A DNA stretch of 64,000 nt from Hymenopus coronatus (lineage: Eukaryota; Arthropoda; Insecta; Mantodea; Hymenopodidae): contig CM060893.1 of NCBI GenBank assembly GCA_030762935.1, positions 13,250,001 to 13,314,000 of the forward strand, written 5' to 3'. Position 1 is the stretch's first letter; every line of letters starts with the position of its first letter. A model generated the notes under the pieces. The model was not told where the DNA came from and ran no database searches. It saw only the letters and a program-made list of their open reading frames with translations. This document shows, in pieces, positions 45,424-56,541 of this stretch. The translations under genes were made by a program, and so were the position numbers.

Positions 45424-45609
45424 TCAAATTGTGTGAATTTTTTTTTGAAGTTTACAACATTGAAAATGTAGTGATTGCAAGATATCAGTATCAAGCAGAA
45501 TTTTTCCTTCAAAGACATTTCCTGGCGTTACACAAATTTGGATAGTGTAAACCTGCAGATTTCTCTCACCTTCAAGAGGTACTTTGGTTGTACACCCTAG
45601 CATGGCCAT
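45424..45609 (-). other. Unrecognised short ORF, protein-like
   Basis: Starts at an ATG and reads MAMLGCTTKVPLEGERNLQV then YTIQICVTPGNVFEGKILLD; the alternation looks like real beta-rich protein. It stops after 61 codons. No domain, no splice context. Possibly a piece of a transposable element. Confidence 0.2.
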
Positions 45610-46091
45610 GATGAAACAGAGGTAAGTAAATAATGACCTTCTTTTTAAAGAGAATTGTTAATATTTACGTGTGATTCCTTGTACTTTAGGGGTTGAAAGT
45701 AAAGATTCAACTAATTTTTCAAAGTAGCCTGTGATTTTTGCTGAGATCTAAAACCTTAGTGTCTCATGTTTTGTTCAAGTTGGTGAAATAGAGTAGATTT
45801 GTACATGAGGGATTGAAAATGCCAGTGTGAATTTATGTTTAAGGCAACATAATTTTCGTATAGAATAGGCTCTTGTACTATGATTGACCAAGTGGTGCAG
45901 TTTTATATGTAAGTGGTTAAAAATAAAGGTAAGAATAAAAATTGATTGATAGTATATTTTAACGAGAAGGGTTAAATTGAGCTGATTTATACAAAAGGGA
46001 TTAAAAGTATGTTAGAACTCTTGCATTGTGAAGGTCATTGCAAGATCATGTGGTGCTTTGGCCCTCCTGAGGCTATCGCTAGAACTGGTGC

Positions 46092-46364
46092 TTGTTCAAC
46101 ACTGAAGGAAATTTTAGTGCAGTTGTGAGGGAAGTTCTGATACCTCTTAGGGTGAAGAAGCACTTTCATAGATGTTTCTGCCCTCTGCCTCGTAATGGTA
46201 TCTGGAGAGAAATATCAAAGGCTTGCAAATGCATCACATTTTTATGTGATGATGAATTAGTGGTACAATTTGAAGCTTTGCCATATGATGTGTCAAATTC
46301 TGGACTAATAGCTCTGTTCTCTGAAGATGCTGGATGCAGATTTTGGCAAAACGTAGGTAATTAA
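46092..46364 (+). other. Unrecognised ORF of 90 codons
   Basis: Reads EISKACKCITFLCDDELVVQ then FEALPYDVSNSGLIALFSED; plausible protein-like composition and slightly higher GC than the flanks. No domain recognised. It could be a fragment of an unknown element or an old processed copy. Confidence 0.22.
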
Positions 46365-46635
46365 ATCATTTGGACCATGGCCTACAAGCCCAGGCACCAT
46401 TTGTAATCAAATGTCTCTATGCTTGCAACAGGTGAGTTGCTGGTTATGAATGGAATCTAGCAACCAGAATATCACCAGATCCTGCCGAGCTATTCCATAA
46501 CCGTAGAAAAATGTTTCAAAGTTGCACTTTAGTATTCTCTCATATGCTGTAACCCTTTAAAAGTGCCATGTATATTAAAAAAAGCTTGAAAAAAGGAAAG
46601 GCACAAAATTTGTCTGCAAAATGTGATGGTAGTTT

Positions 46636-47465
46636 ATGTTTTTACTTTCTCTAGCCCTGTATATACAATGTACATAGGGATAGAGAAGTATTGTATTCCA
46701 CCCAAAAATTCGGTCAAGATTTCACTGGAAATATTTGTTTTAGGATCCCCTGAGTCCAAAAAAAAAAGCATTTTCAGAAACAGGTCCGTGTGTGTGTGTG
46801 TGTGTGTGTGTCTGTGGACAGCATAGCTCAAAAATGAAAAGATGGTTAAATACCAAGGATGCTACTACCCTTTACTTGGAAAACTTTTCAAAAATTTTGT
46901 TTTTCTTAAAATGGCTCTAACGATTTTGATCAAAATACCACATATTAAAGTAATTTCTATCACAAATAAAATGTATATCATGAATTTTCTGGGAATAGCT
47001 TCCAAAGACCTGTTTATTCTGGATGAATTTTGCTTAATTTGGCATAACTAGTAAACGTAAGAGATAGACAAAAACTTACTAAACAAAAAATGTAGGTCTT
47101 GTTAAAATACACAAGTTATGTCATATACATTCTTTTCGTGAAGTTTACCATTTTCGACGTATTCCTGTTATTAGTTTCAGTTGTTAAGTACTTACACTTT
47201 TCTCAGATGGAGGTGTCCATTTTTCTTTTGTTCTACTCCTGGCCAAGCAAAGAAGCGATTTGCAATGACAACCTCATAACGACAGCTTTTTAAACATTTG
47301 ACTATCACTTTAGTGCATTCCCTTAGTTCCCTTCTACTTATAAGGAACTAAGTAATAAAATTCTACTAACGTTTATCTCGATTAGCATGGTGTTGAAAGA
47401 AGTCTCTTGTAAGAAGTTTGTTTGTAGAGTAGCTAGAGAAAGTCATGTGAGTGTAACACATTTTT
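46636..47465 (+). repeat. Family A repeat, near full-length copy
   Basis: Head TTTTTACTTTCTCTAGCCCT, a pure GT run (46789-46811), body blocks in order with one internal deletion after 'aaaatgaaaagatggttaaa', and a tail 'agagaaagtcatgtgagtgt'. Confidence 0.8.
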
Positions 47466-47830
47466 GCCCTTGCTTTGAAGTATGTTAAATACAAGCCAAA
47501 TTCTAAATTACACGGGGAAGTGATGGTTTCAAAGAATATGTATCGTTTCATCAAACTTTTCTTAGGTGTTGTGTAGATATAGACAAATATTCTAACTTGG
47601 AATAAATTTAGTAAAACAAAATCTGGGTAACCCTAATAATTACTTATATTTTCATTCTGATGAAGTATATTTTTTAAGTAGAAACAATGCTAAGAATTAC
47701 TAGTGATTGATAATAGTTTTTCTAATATAGCAAATATTTATGTCTAAATTGCTGGTCCCTATGGTCCCTATTGCTGACTTCCTGTTGTGTGTAGCCCAAT
47801 TTAAAGTTTAGGTATTAACATTTTTTTCAG
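47466..47830. other. No feature recognised
   Basis: Non-repeat sequence leading to the microexon candidate. Confidence 0.4.
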
Positions 47831-47866
47831 AAAGTGGAGCATCTATATAAGTCTGCAACCAGTTTG
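47831..47866 (+). CDS. Candidate 36-bp microexon
   Basis: A very good acceptor (acatttttttcag) is followed by 36 bases open in two frames (phase 0: KVEHLYKSATSL) and an ideal donor (TTG/gtaagt). It lies in non-repeat DNA on the + strand downstream of exon D. It may belong to an alternative or 3' UTR exon of the SDCCAG8-like gene or to an unseen gene, or be chance; a window of this size contains some good splice pairs at random. Confidence 0.25.
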
Positions 47867-48554
47867 GTAAGTATTTCATGATATTTCTATTATTCTTTTT
47901 CTTGTTATTGAATAATTGGAAAACATTTTAAAATTTTTCAGCAAGGGGCAAATATTTCAGCACTGAAAGGGCTAATACAAAAGTTTATAATGTTGGTTGG
48001 CTCCCTTTTTACAGTTTTGTCTTGATGGGAAAAAAGAGTATTAATTGTGCATAAGAGCGGCAGAAGTTCTTTAAACTTGAAGAGTAGCTAACTTCTACAA
48101 TATTCTAAAACCCAGTGTGTACACTACTTTTGTGAAAATCATGCAAAAATAACTCTGTTGGAAGAGAAATTTGATGATTGAACATAATTGCAATTCTCCT
48201 CCCAGATTCAATAACCTAATAACTTCTGATCACAATTACAGGCCAAAAAATATCCTCTGATATTCAAACTCAACAAAATTGGACTGAAACTATGCGACAT
48301 GAATTAGAACCTTCCCCCAGAATACTCAGTTTTAACATTTTTGGAAATAATATGAATCTTTGTCCTTCCAGAAGTGCTTTAGAGATAGCCCTGCATACTT
48401 ACAGAAATTTTCTCTTATTAATAAGTGATGTTTCTACATGTCATGTGTAGGTTTAAGTTGGAAAGATGGAATATGATGAAAACTTCAGTGCCATAACTGA
48501 GATATGAACTATGGATCTTTCCATTCTGTGCCATTGCTACGACTCCAAAGAAAA
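47867..48554. other. No feature recognised; weak tRNA-like trace
   Basis: A possible degenerate tRNA-like B box lies near 48505-48545; otherwise nothing. Confidence 0.3.
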
Positions 48555-49085
48555 GCATTTTCTCACTACCCCAAACTACCCTTTATATGGAAATATGTTT
48601 TATCTTTTTATTTTCTCAAAAAATGGGTCTTAATTTTGATTAAAATACATATTTAGGCTATTTGTGTGTATAAAATGAAATCTATATCTTAAATTTTCTG
48701 TCAGAAGCCTGAAGCCTTCTTCATTCTGAATGAATTTTGTGGTAAATCATAAGAGATAGACAAAAACCTAGTACTGCAGAATAAATGTAGAGCTGATCAA
48801 ACAGTTTGCATCATATTGCTTATTAGGATTAGCTGTTTTCAAATTATTTCATATTACAAGTTTACTATTTTCACTAAAATTACTTTTAATTATTGGATTA
48901 AAATATATTTTTAAAGACATTTGCATAAAAAGTAAAAGGTGTATCTTGAATTTTCTGGAAATAACCTGTGAAATCCTCTTCATTCTAAATGAGTTTTGTA
49001 TAGTTTTGAATAATTGGTAAACCATAAAAGATATACAAAACCTAATGCAATACCATTTAAAGTTCATTAAAATGCAAAATGTTTC
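48555..49085 (+). repeat. Family A repeat, partial and rearranged
   Basis: Body blocks ('caaactaccctttatatgga', 'ttttgattaaaatac', 'cttaaattttctgtcagaag', 'cataagagatagacaaaaac') are followed at about 48880-49085 by a second, partly overlapping set ('ttattggattaaaatata', 'tatcttgaattttctggaaa', 'accataaaagatatacaaaa'). It is thus a tandem of two incomplete copies. Confidence 0.6.
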
Positions 49086-49086
49086 A

Positions 49087-49960
49087 GATTTTTACTTTCT
49101 CTACACATATTATGTACATAGTGTATAGAGAAGGTATTGCTACACATGTACATAGTATATAGAGAAGATATTGTATTCCACCCAAAAATTTGGTACTGAG
49201 ATTTCACCAGAAATACATGTTTTAGGGTCCCCTTAACCCAAAAAAAGCATTTTTTAGAAAAAGTTCCAAGTGTGTGTTTGGTGTGTGTGTGCATGTGGAC
49301 AGCATAGCTCAAAAACTAAAGGACTGTTAAATACCAAACTTGGTACTTGTTAGGTATCTTCCAAGGATGCAACACAAAAATTTTCAAGAAAATCCCCCCA
49401 CCCCAAACTACCCTTTATATAGAACATTTTTTGAAAATTTTGATTTTGATTAAAATATCTTATATTTAAGATATGTACATGGCAAATAAAATGTATATCT
49501 TTAATTTTCTGGGGATAGCCTCTGAAGACCTCTTTATTCTGGATGAATTTTTCTGAATTTTGAATAACTGATAAACCACACAAAAAAATATAGATTTCGT
49601 TAAAACATGCAATGTGTTGTATAAATTTTTTCCATGTAGTTGACCATTTTCAAGATATTCCTTGTTATTATTTTCAGTTTTAAAATACTTAAATCTTTTC
49701 TCATACAGGAAATCCTGGCCACACAAAGGAACAGATTTCTATTACATAGCAACCATATTTTAAAACATTTGACTGTCAGTTTCACCTAGTGTATTCCCTT
49801 ATTTCCTTTCTACTTATAAGGAACTAAGCAATAGGACAGTTTCTGCTAATGTTTATCTCAATTTGTATGAAGTAGATAAAAGAATAAGCTAATTAACAAT
49901 AATTTGTTACAGAGATGTAGAGAAAGCCAAGTGAATGGAACACATCAGATTTTTTTCCAT
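49087..49960 (+). repeat. Family A repeat, full-length copy with duplicated head
   Basis: Head 'atttttactttctctacaca' with ATTATGTACATAGTGTATAG. The head motif is duplicated: 'gtacatagtgtatagagaag' at 49113 and 'gtacatagtatatagagaag' at 49149. All body blocks and the tail 'agagaaagccaagtgaatgg' follow. It abuts the preceding partial copies, so 48.55-49.96 kb is a family A cluster. Confidence 0.78.
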
Positions 49961-50429
49961 AGCATTAGCTGTTTTTGAAAAATACCATGCTGGTATTTTT
50001 CCCAAGAGTATATGTGTATCTAACAGGCATATAATGCTGCCTCCCCTTTAATTTGCTATCATTGCAAGAGCTTATTGTGAATAAACATCTGAATACTGTT
50101 AACTTTTCATGGTCAGAATGCAGACATAAACATCCAGAGATGAAGCAAGCTTAACTATCAACTGAGCATTTGTGGCTGGTTGTAATGCTTCACATAATGT
50201 CGCAGATAATGCAAGCATACCATTTGTAATCACTAAAACATGTTTAAGAGGAATTCCATCCACAAGTTTATGAGGTTATACCTTTGCATGTGTGATTACA
50301 AAGGTATTTATTAAGTACCCATTAGAAATGAAGATGCCTTTTTTTGAAACACAAATTATTATTTTTTTTTTACAACATATGTAGGCCTATTTTAGGGATA
50401 TACACTTCTCCCAAAATTCTTGCCATTTT
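49961..50429. other. No feature recognised
   Basis: AT-rich intergenic sequence. Confidence 0.4.
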
Positions 50430-51250
50430 TTTAACTGCTTCAAAAAATGGGAATTATCAGCTCTGCAAATTACACTTCTGTCTCAATGATGACTTCATTT
50501 GATTTAATTTTGCTTCCATTAGTCATTTCTTCCTGTTTGAGAACAAGAAGAAATCATAGGGAGCCAGTTTGGGTGAAAATGGGAGGTGCAACAGCAATTA
50601 TAATGCAATTCATGCAGTTTGGCAGAGACAACTCTGATGAATTTGCTGGTAAATTGCTCCTTCAACTTGTTGAATCAGGTTCATAACTCACTATAGTTTT
50701 CCACTAATCGGTTTTCCTTTTTCTAAGAAGTTAAATGAGCGTAACACTCTTTGTTTCCCAAAAACTAGTTGCTATCACTTTTCTGGCCAATAGGACCATG
50801 TTTGCCTCCTTTGGAGCAGATTCACTGGAAGCAACCCATTGGTTTGATTGTTCCTTGGTTTCTAGAGTATAATGATGAAATATCCAAGTCTCATCAATGG
50901 TGAAAACTCAATGCAAAAAAGTCCTTTGGATTTTTCTGAAAGAGCTTCAAACAAGTTTGAAGTCAAAATCTGCACCCACTTGTTGTCTATTGTGAGTAAT
51001 TGCAGCACCTTTGGGCCAACAACATTATCTCTAACTTATCATACAAAATATGAATTGCTGTTTCCATCAACATACCTATGGCTTCTGCCACTTTGCAAGC
51101 TTTTGTTCAACGATCAACAAGAATCAAATTGTGGGCTTTTTCAATGATTCCGTGGTAATATCTGCCAGGTATCCTTCTGTGATGGGGCAGAATTTTCTAA
51201 GAAGGAAAAAGGCAGGGGGTTTGACGGTAACAATAAATAACAACATTCTG
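50430..51250 (-). mobile_element. Mariner transposase relic
   Basis: Read on the - strand, about 50950-50740: an IDETWIFHHYTLETKEQS block, then SNQWVASSESAPKEAN, then ARKVIATSFWETKSVTLI. This is the first-aspartate region of a mariner transposase (DETW), followed by its W-x-F/S-W block. Upstream (higher coordinates) the DNA-binding part is decayed, and lower coordinates contain remnants of the C-terminal half. The two + strand ORFs here are antisense shadows. It is a different lineage from the relic at 24.6-25.2 kb. Confidence 0.75.
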
Positions 51251-53918
51251 TGTAAAAGATTCATACCATTTATATTTTAAAATAGCTTAGTATTAGCTTT
51301 ACAAAGAAAAATACAGAAGACATGATTATATTCTAAGAGTCAAGCTAAAACCAATCAGAGACAATAATTACAGTGAGCAACATCTTCAGGACATAAAGAT
51401 TGCACGATTATTACACCACTTGTAAACTTTTTCTACTAATAAGAAGTACAGCTGTGGTGAAACATTTCTTTGGCTGTAGTTAAACTTAATAATACTGTAT
51501 AAAATGTCACAATATGTATAAGAGCCACATATTTACAGAAATAAGCTTCAAAATTTAAGTGATGTATGGCTGTAATGATATGACATGGGGATTTCTAAAG
51601 CTAACAAATGACAGTTGAGTCTTTAAAGGTTTTGGAAAGGCAAACAATTATGATGCTGTGAATTGGAACTCAATGCAAGCATCACTATGAGCACCGTATG
51701 ATGACAGAAATGACTTGTTCTCATCTATAGTCAAACATAAGGCTTACATGCTATACATAAGGTTAGTATAAATTAGTTATCTATTTACGATATTTTAGAA
51801 GAACACATCGAGCTATGCTTTTTATTGTTTGAAACCACTGTATGCAGCATTAGAAGTGTGGTCAAGTTCCAAAAACTTGCTGCATACTTCAAAGTTGACT
51901 AAATTTTGCTTAACTTTCCACATGAGATTTAAGATGTCAGCTGGATTACATTTGATTGTTTGCTTCTTGTAGACTTTCTATATGTAGGTTGGACTTGTTT
52001 ATCCAATGGAGCTAGGACATTAATGAGATTAGTAACATATGTCGTGTAAATAAAAACAGGGGCTAAAGATTCAATTACACCCTGTATATCTGTAAGGTTT
52101 GTGTGCAAACCTTGCTCAATTTAGAAGTTCTGTTACATGATTGAATAATTCATAACCTAATAGAAAGCTCCATTCTATTAATATACTTGCTGCAGTGTCT
52201 CTAAACCACTTGATGCCTGCCCCATTTAGAAGTTTGGTCTTTCATTATGTAGATTGTAGACTTTTAAGGTTATGAGCAATCACTCTTAAGATGGAGCAAT
52301 AAATTATATGGGATGAAAAATTACAACACACTTGAGAACAAATATCAGGATGGATATTTGGGTAGTGTGTAATTGCCTTCGGTAATATCATCACCACTCT
52401 CCACAAGGAATTGGTCTTCCCCCATCTCTTGCCCAGTTGTGCATGATTTCTGATGATGATTTAACACTACCACCATAGCTTGTGATTCTTTGTGTTATTG
52501 ATACCCCGTTCCTCTGTCCTGTTCTTTCTCCAGGAACTAGACTAGAGTTCCTGTCATTGACATTATCGAATGTGGATTACAGATGGCAAGGAAACAAATT
52601 CCTTGTATACAGACTTCCTCATGAATATCATGAGGGAAATAAATTACAACTAAACAATTGTTGCTTGAAAGTAATTCATCACAAGGTATGGCTGATACCA
52701 GCAACAGGTGAATGCTCTATGTTGGTTAAGCTTGACTCCTTGAATATCACACATTTGCAACACAGTCTCAGGGATACACATGTTGTGATGTTGCAATCTA
52801 GGACGTACATCCTATATCTTTTGTATAGGATCCTGACTGCACAGTGATAGTGGTAACTAATGAAAACAGCTCCAAACCTGTACAACACCATTACACAATG
52901 AATAATGTTAATGCGAATGACAAGACCTATGGTTTGAGTCTGGCAGATAATTAAAAAGCAATCTGCATGAAGAAATGAGTTTCATTACAGAGGTGTGCAT
53001 AAGTAGCAACCAAGAGCATTTTACATTATGCTATTCGAGCACAATATGAATGCACTCGGAGGAGGATACCAGTGTTTTGTTCACATTATCAAGAACTTGG
53101 GATCCTAGGGGCAAAGAAGCAGTGGGAATGTACAGTTGCACAATGAAAACATTGCCAATATGTCTTCATATTAGTTTTCTCGGAAGCAGCTCTTCTGTGT
53201 TATGTTTTCTTTACCTGACTGTATTCCCATTGCTCTTTCCACGTGCTTGTCTTCCCTCCAAATGCATTCATATTGTGGTCAACTGTACAGTGCTCTATAT
53301 TTTTGGCAAGTTGCACAGCAATTCAATGTTATTAATCAGGAATTTTCAAGAGTTTTTTTCTCATTTTTTGTCAATGCTCATATGTTCTAGCTTTTCTTAC
53401 TTGAAAGTGTATCAAAACATAATAGAATTGATTTATTCTGATAAAATAAACAAATTTGTTCATTGCTGTTACCTTGAGTAAGCCAGTCTCTTAGAAATAC
53501 TCCTCAGTATAAGAGAGAAAAGAGAGTTTATGTAAGGAACATGTTTCACGAACAATTGCTAACATGATACACACTTCAAATGGGTCAACTGAAAACACTA
53601 CTCTATATGATTTGGGTTTCATAATGTTCCCAACATGTGTCTTACTATGCTGCAAGTGGATTAGAGACTTCACCATGAACCAAACTTCCTAGACAGATTT
53701 GTTGTCACAGCACAATGAACAAATACTTAAAATTATTTGCAATATATTTATTTAGTGTAGATGAGTTTTTATAACAGGTTTTACGATTTCTAGTAAATTA
53801 TGACAATCTGTTGTGTCACATATAATGAAAATTATTTTGAGTGGTTGAAAAATTACATGAATAAAGTCCTAGATTCTTGTCATGGCACTTACTATATTTA
53901 TGAATGCTAGAACTTATT
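51251..53918. other. No gene recognised
   Basis: 2.7 kb of intergenic sequence. ORFs at 52482-52847 (121 codons) and 53050-53481 (143 codons) on the + strand have no start context, domain or splice evidence that I can support; the latter is rich in Ser, Leu, Phe and Cys as expected of chance ORFs in T-rich sequence. Confidence 0.35.
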
Positions 53919-54490
53919 TTAAATGTATAAATATTCTTTCTTGCATATAATAAACATGTAAAACTTATATGAGGGCCATTCTGAAGGTTCCAAGTACACT
54001 GTGTTGCGGTAAGCCAAAGCAGGACTTCCTAGGTTGAAGTTAGGACAGTAATAAGTAACAAGCCTTGGTGCATTCCAACAGTGTTGTTGTGACTTTAAAA
54101 GTGTGTTTACTGAAGAGAGAACTGCATCAACCATGTTAGGGATCTTTGCCCTTTGCAATATATGCTTAATCAATGGTTTGCAGAGTTCAGAAGAGGAAGG
54201 GATTCCCTTGAAAATCATCATGTGCATATCAGATTCAAGAAGCCCTGAATATTGGCAATGAACACCATCCTTCAAGAAAAACTTCACATCAGAAAGCTTT
54301 GCAGTCGGATCCTTCATCATCTCACAAATGAGCAGAAACAGGCAATCAGGAAGTGATGGAATATCCAAGAATATCGTAACTGAGAGTCAATGGCTCGGGT
54401 GTTAACCAGGAGAGGATCCCCCTCCCAACAAAGTTGAGGCGAGCAAGAAGTGTTGGCAAGAACAACTGTTCATTTTTCTCAGCTAGTGGC
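53919..54490 (-). pseudogene. Unrecognised protein-coding relic with frameshift
   Basis: The - strand has an open frame of about 150 codons (54375 to 53919) reading LPDCLFLLICEMMKDPTAKL, then SDVKFFLKDGVHCQYSGLLE, later AKIPNMVDAVLSSVNTLLKS. Just upstream, in another frame, is NEQLFLPTLLARLNFVGRGI then LSWLTPEPLTLSYDI, which seems to continue the same protein across a single frameshift near 54370. Composition and the helical, leucine-rich pattern suggest real protein ancestry, possibly an alpha-helical repeat or an element-encoded protein. I do not recognise the family. Confidence 0.35.
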
Positions 54491-55399
54491 CATGTTATGA
54501 CAATGCCGCTTGAGGGACAAAAGACTTGTCACTGCCAGATGGTACACCACAAAATGTCTATTACAAGTCTTCAATGAACTAAGAATAAATAGTATTCTAA
54601 GACAGATCTGCAACGCCTCTGCCAACACTGCACTAGAAACAAATCTAATTTCTGCAGGAGTCAGCAGTCAAACATTTGTTACAGTCTTGAGCTATTCCAT
54701 GCAACTTTTTTCTATTCCTCCCCAAAACAATTTGAGGTTAATGATTTGAATCATCTAAAACTACAGTAACCTCTCGCTCTCTCTCAAGAATGGCATTCGG
54801 CATTTGAAAGGATGAAATATATAGAATATAATAGTTTGAAAAGAAGCGGTGATTGTCTATAAATTTTTAAAATGTTATTGCATTCATTCTCAGTCACCCT
54901 CATATAGACATAAGAGTGAGAATATGGAGGCTTATGGTTTAGGCTGTAGTCTAGTGAGCCTTGAACACCCAAAATGTTTCAGCATGTACGGCACTTGACT
55001 TCCTCAGGGTAGATTTGGTGTGTGCAGCAGCCACATAGAAAATGAAGACTAGGTAAGGTTTCTGTTATATTTATCAATGGTGGATGGGGCCAGGCTAGCC
55101 TCATTGGGTGGGGAGGTCATCTTCTAGTTTTGTTCCTGCTGCTTTGTACTGCCATACTCTTTATCTTCCAAAGAATTGTTCATATGTTTGTATATAATCA
55201 TCATTTCTGATGTGGTAGCTGACATTTGATGTTTTCTACAGATACTAAAGTATTTAGCTATGGATAGCTTTTTTGTTATCCCAGTCTAGTGCAACATTTA
55301 TGCTCCTTCAATCAGTATAACTCTATTTGTGAGGATCTACCTGTCTTTGACTGACCTCCGTAGTTCCTTACTTTTTTATGTAGGACCTACAGTTGTGTA
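54491..55399. other. No gene recognised
   Basis: Intergenic sequence; ORFs at 54510-54749 (+) and 54784-54972 (-) are unsupported. Confidence 0.35.
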
Positions 55400-55665
55400 G
55401 TTGCCCTCCATGGTGTAATGGTTCATACACCCAAGCTTGCAGGTTCAAACCCAGCGGAGGACAATGGATTTTTTGGGGCATAAAAATCCTCAGCATGGTT
55501 TCCCTCAGAAGGGAAGTAAAACCATTGGTCGGATTTATGGCATTTAAAAGAACCTCAAACCTGATAAAAGAGGCCTCTGAGCAAAATTAAGTGGTCTTTC
55601 ATGCCAAGTATAGAATGGGACGCTGAGTTAAAGAGCATCCCATAAATAAAACTCCATTTCCATTT
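55400..55665 (+). repeat. tRNA-derived SINE, full-length
   Basis: Box A TGGTGTAATGGTTCATACAC and box B CAGGTTCAAACCCAG are well preserved; a 200-base unrelated body follows ('gggcataaaaatcctcagca', 'gagcatcccataaataaaa') ending in an A-rich tail. No other copy in the window. Confidence 0.8.
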
Positions 55666-56132
55666 TACAGTTATGTGTTCTGCACCTCAACTGGAGAAGT
55701 AGGGCCCTTGAGTTTGTAGCCATTAGTGCAAAATTCCGGACCCACCTGCCCAAGTATTTTTAGCTGCAGGTGCAGTTTGTTCATTCAGTGAGGTTTTGAT
55801 TATTTTGTTTCTGTTTTCAGTGAATATTTTCTGGAGATAGCCTAGGTAAGTAGCTTGGTCAGACCTGTTCCTGCCCACTACTGTATTACATGCATTGCAA
55901 CCATCCAATCTATAACCACCTACTCTGAAGATGCCAAATTCAGTCCTTTCAAAACCATGGTGTATAAGCTGGGATATCTCTTTTCTTCCTCATTCAAAGC
56001 TAACACACATAGCTTTCATTATTACAATCCAGAAGCCAAGCAGCAGCACAAAACTTTAAATCATCTATCCAACCAGCCCTCAACCAACAGAAGCAAAATG
56101 GAAAAAGTCAAGCAACTACAGTGATTTATTTG
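55666..56132. other. No gene recognised
   Basis: The - strand ORF at 55723-55908 and + strand ORF at 55855-56124 overlap in antisense; neither has a recognisable domain. Confidence 0.3.
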
Positions 56133-56541
56133 ACGAGTTGATTAATTACACTAAACAACACTTATTTGTCAAATAAATGAATATAACAACACTGTTTACA
56201 AACCTCCACAAAAAGAAAAGTGAAGTAATAGGCAAACAAGTCTTTAGGAAGAAAAACTTTATATCACTTAACCTATACGTGGTGAAATGACAGAGAAAAT
56301 GGAGAACAGAATCAGTTCGTTAAAAGCTGTCAGGGATTCAATGAAACTTTCGGAACACAAAAACAAGAAGTCATTTTGCTTATAAGGTCGATGTCTGGTT
56401 GAAAATGAAGGAAACTAGTCCTTTGAAACACATTCTCCAAAAATCCCAAGTAAGTGTTGTTTAGTGTAATTAATCGACTCCTTGTCAAATAAATGAATAT
56501 AACAACACTATTTACAACTTCCACAAAAAGAAATGTGAAAA
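56133..56541. repeat. Element with nested inverted and direct repeats
   Basis: An inverted repeat of about 30 bases (GAGTTGATTAATTACACTAA... at 56134-56163 and its complement at about 56446-56475) is followed on each side by the same direct repeat (TTGTCAAATAAATGAATATA, then ACAACACTxTTTACAA and CCACAAAAAGAAA) at 56166-56223 and 56482-56541. So the order is IR, DR, unique, IR', DR. No coding capacity recognised in the unique part. Confidence 0.65.

Noticed and set aside
53050..53481. 143-codon + strand ORF
   Set aside because: No domain, overlapping ORFs of similar length in another frame, composition typical of chance ORFs in T-rich DNA.
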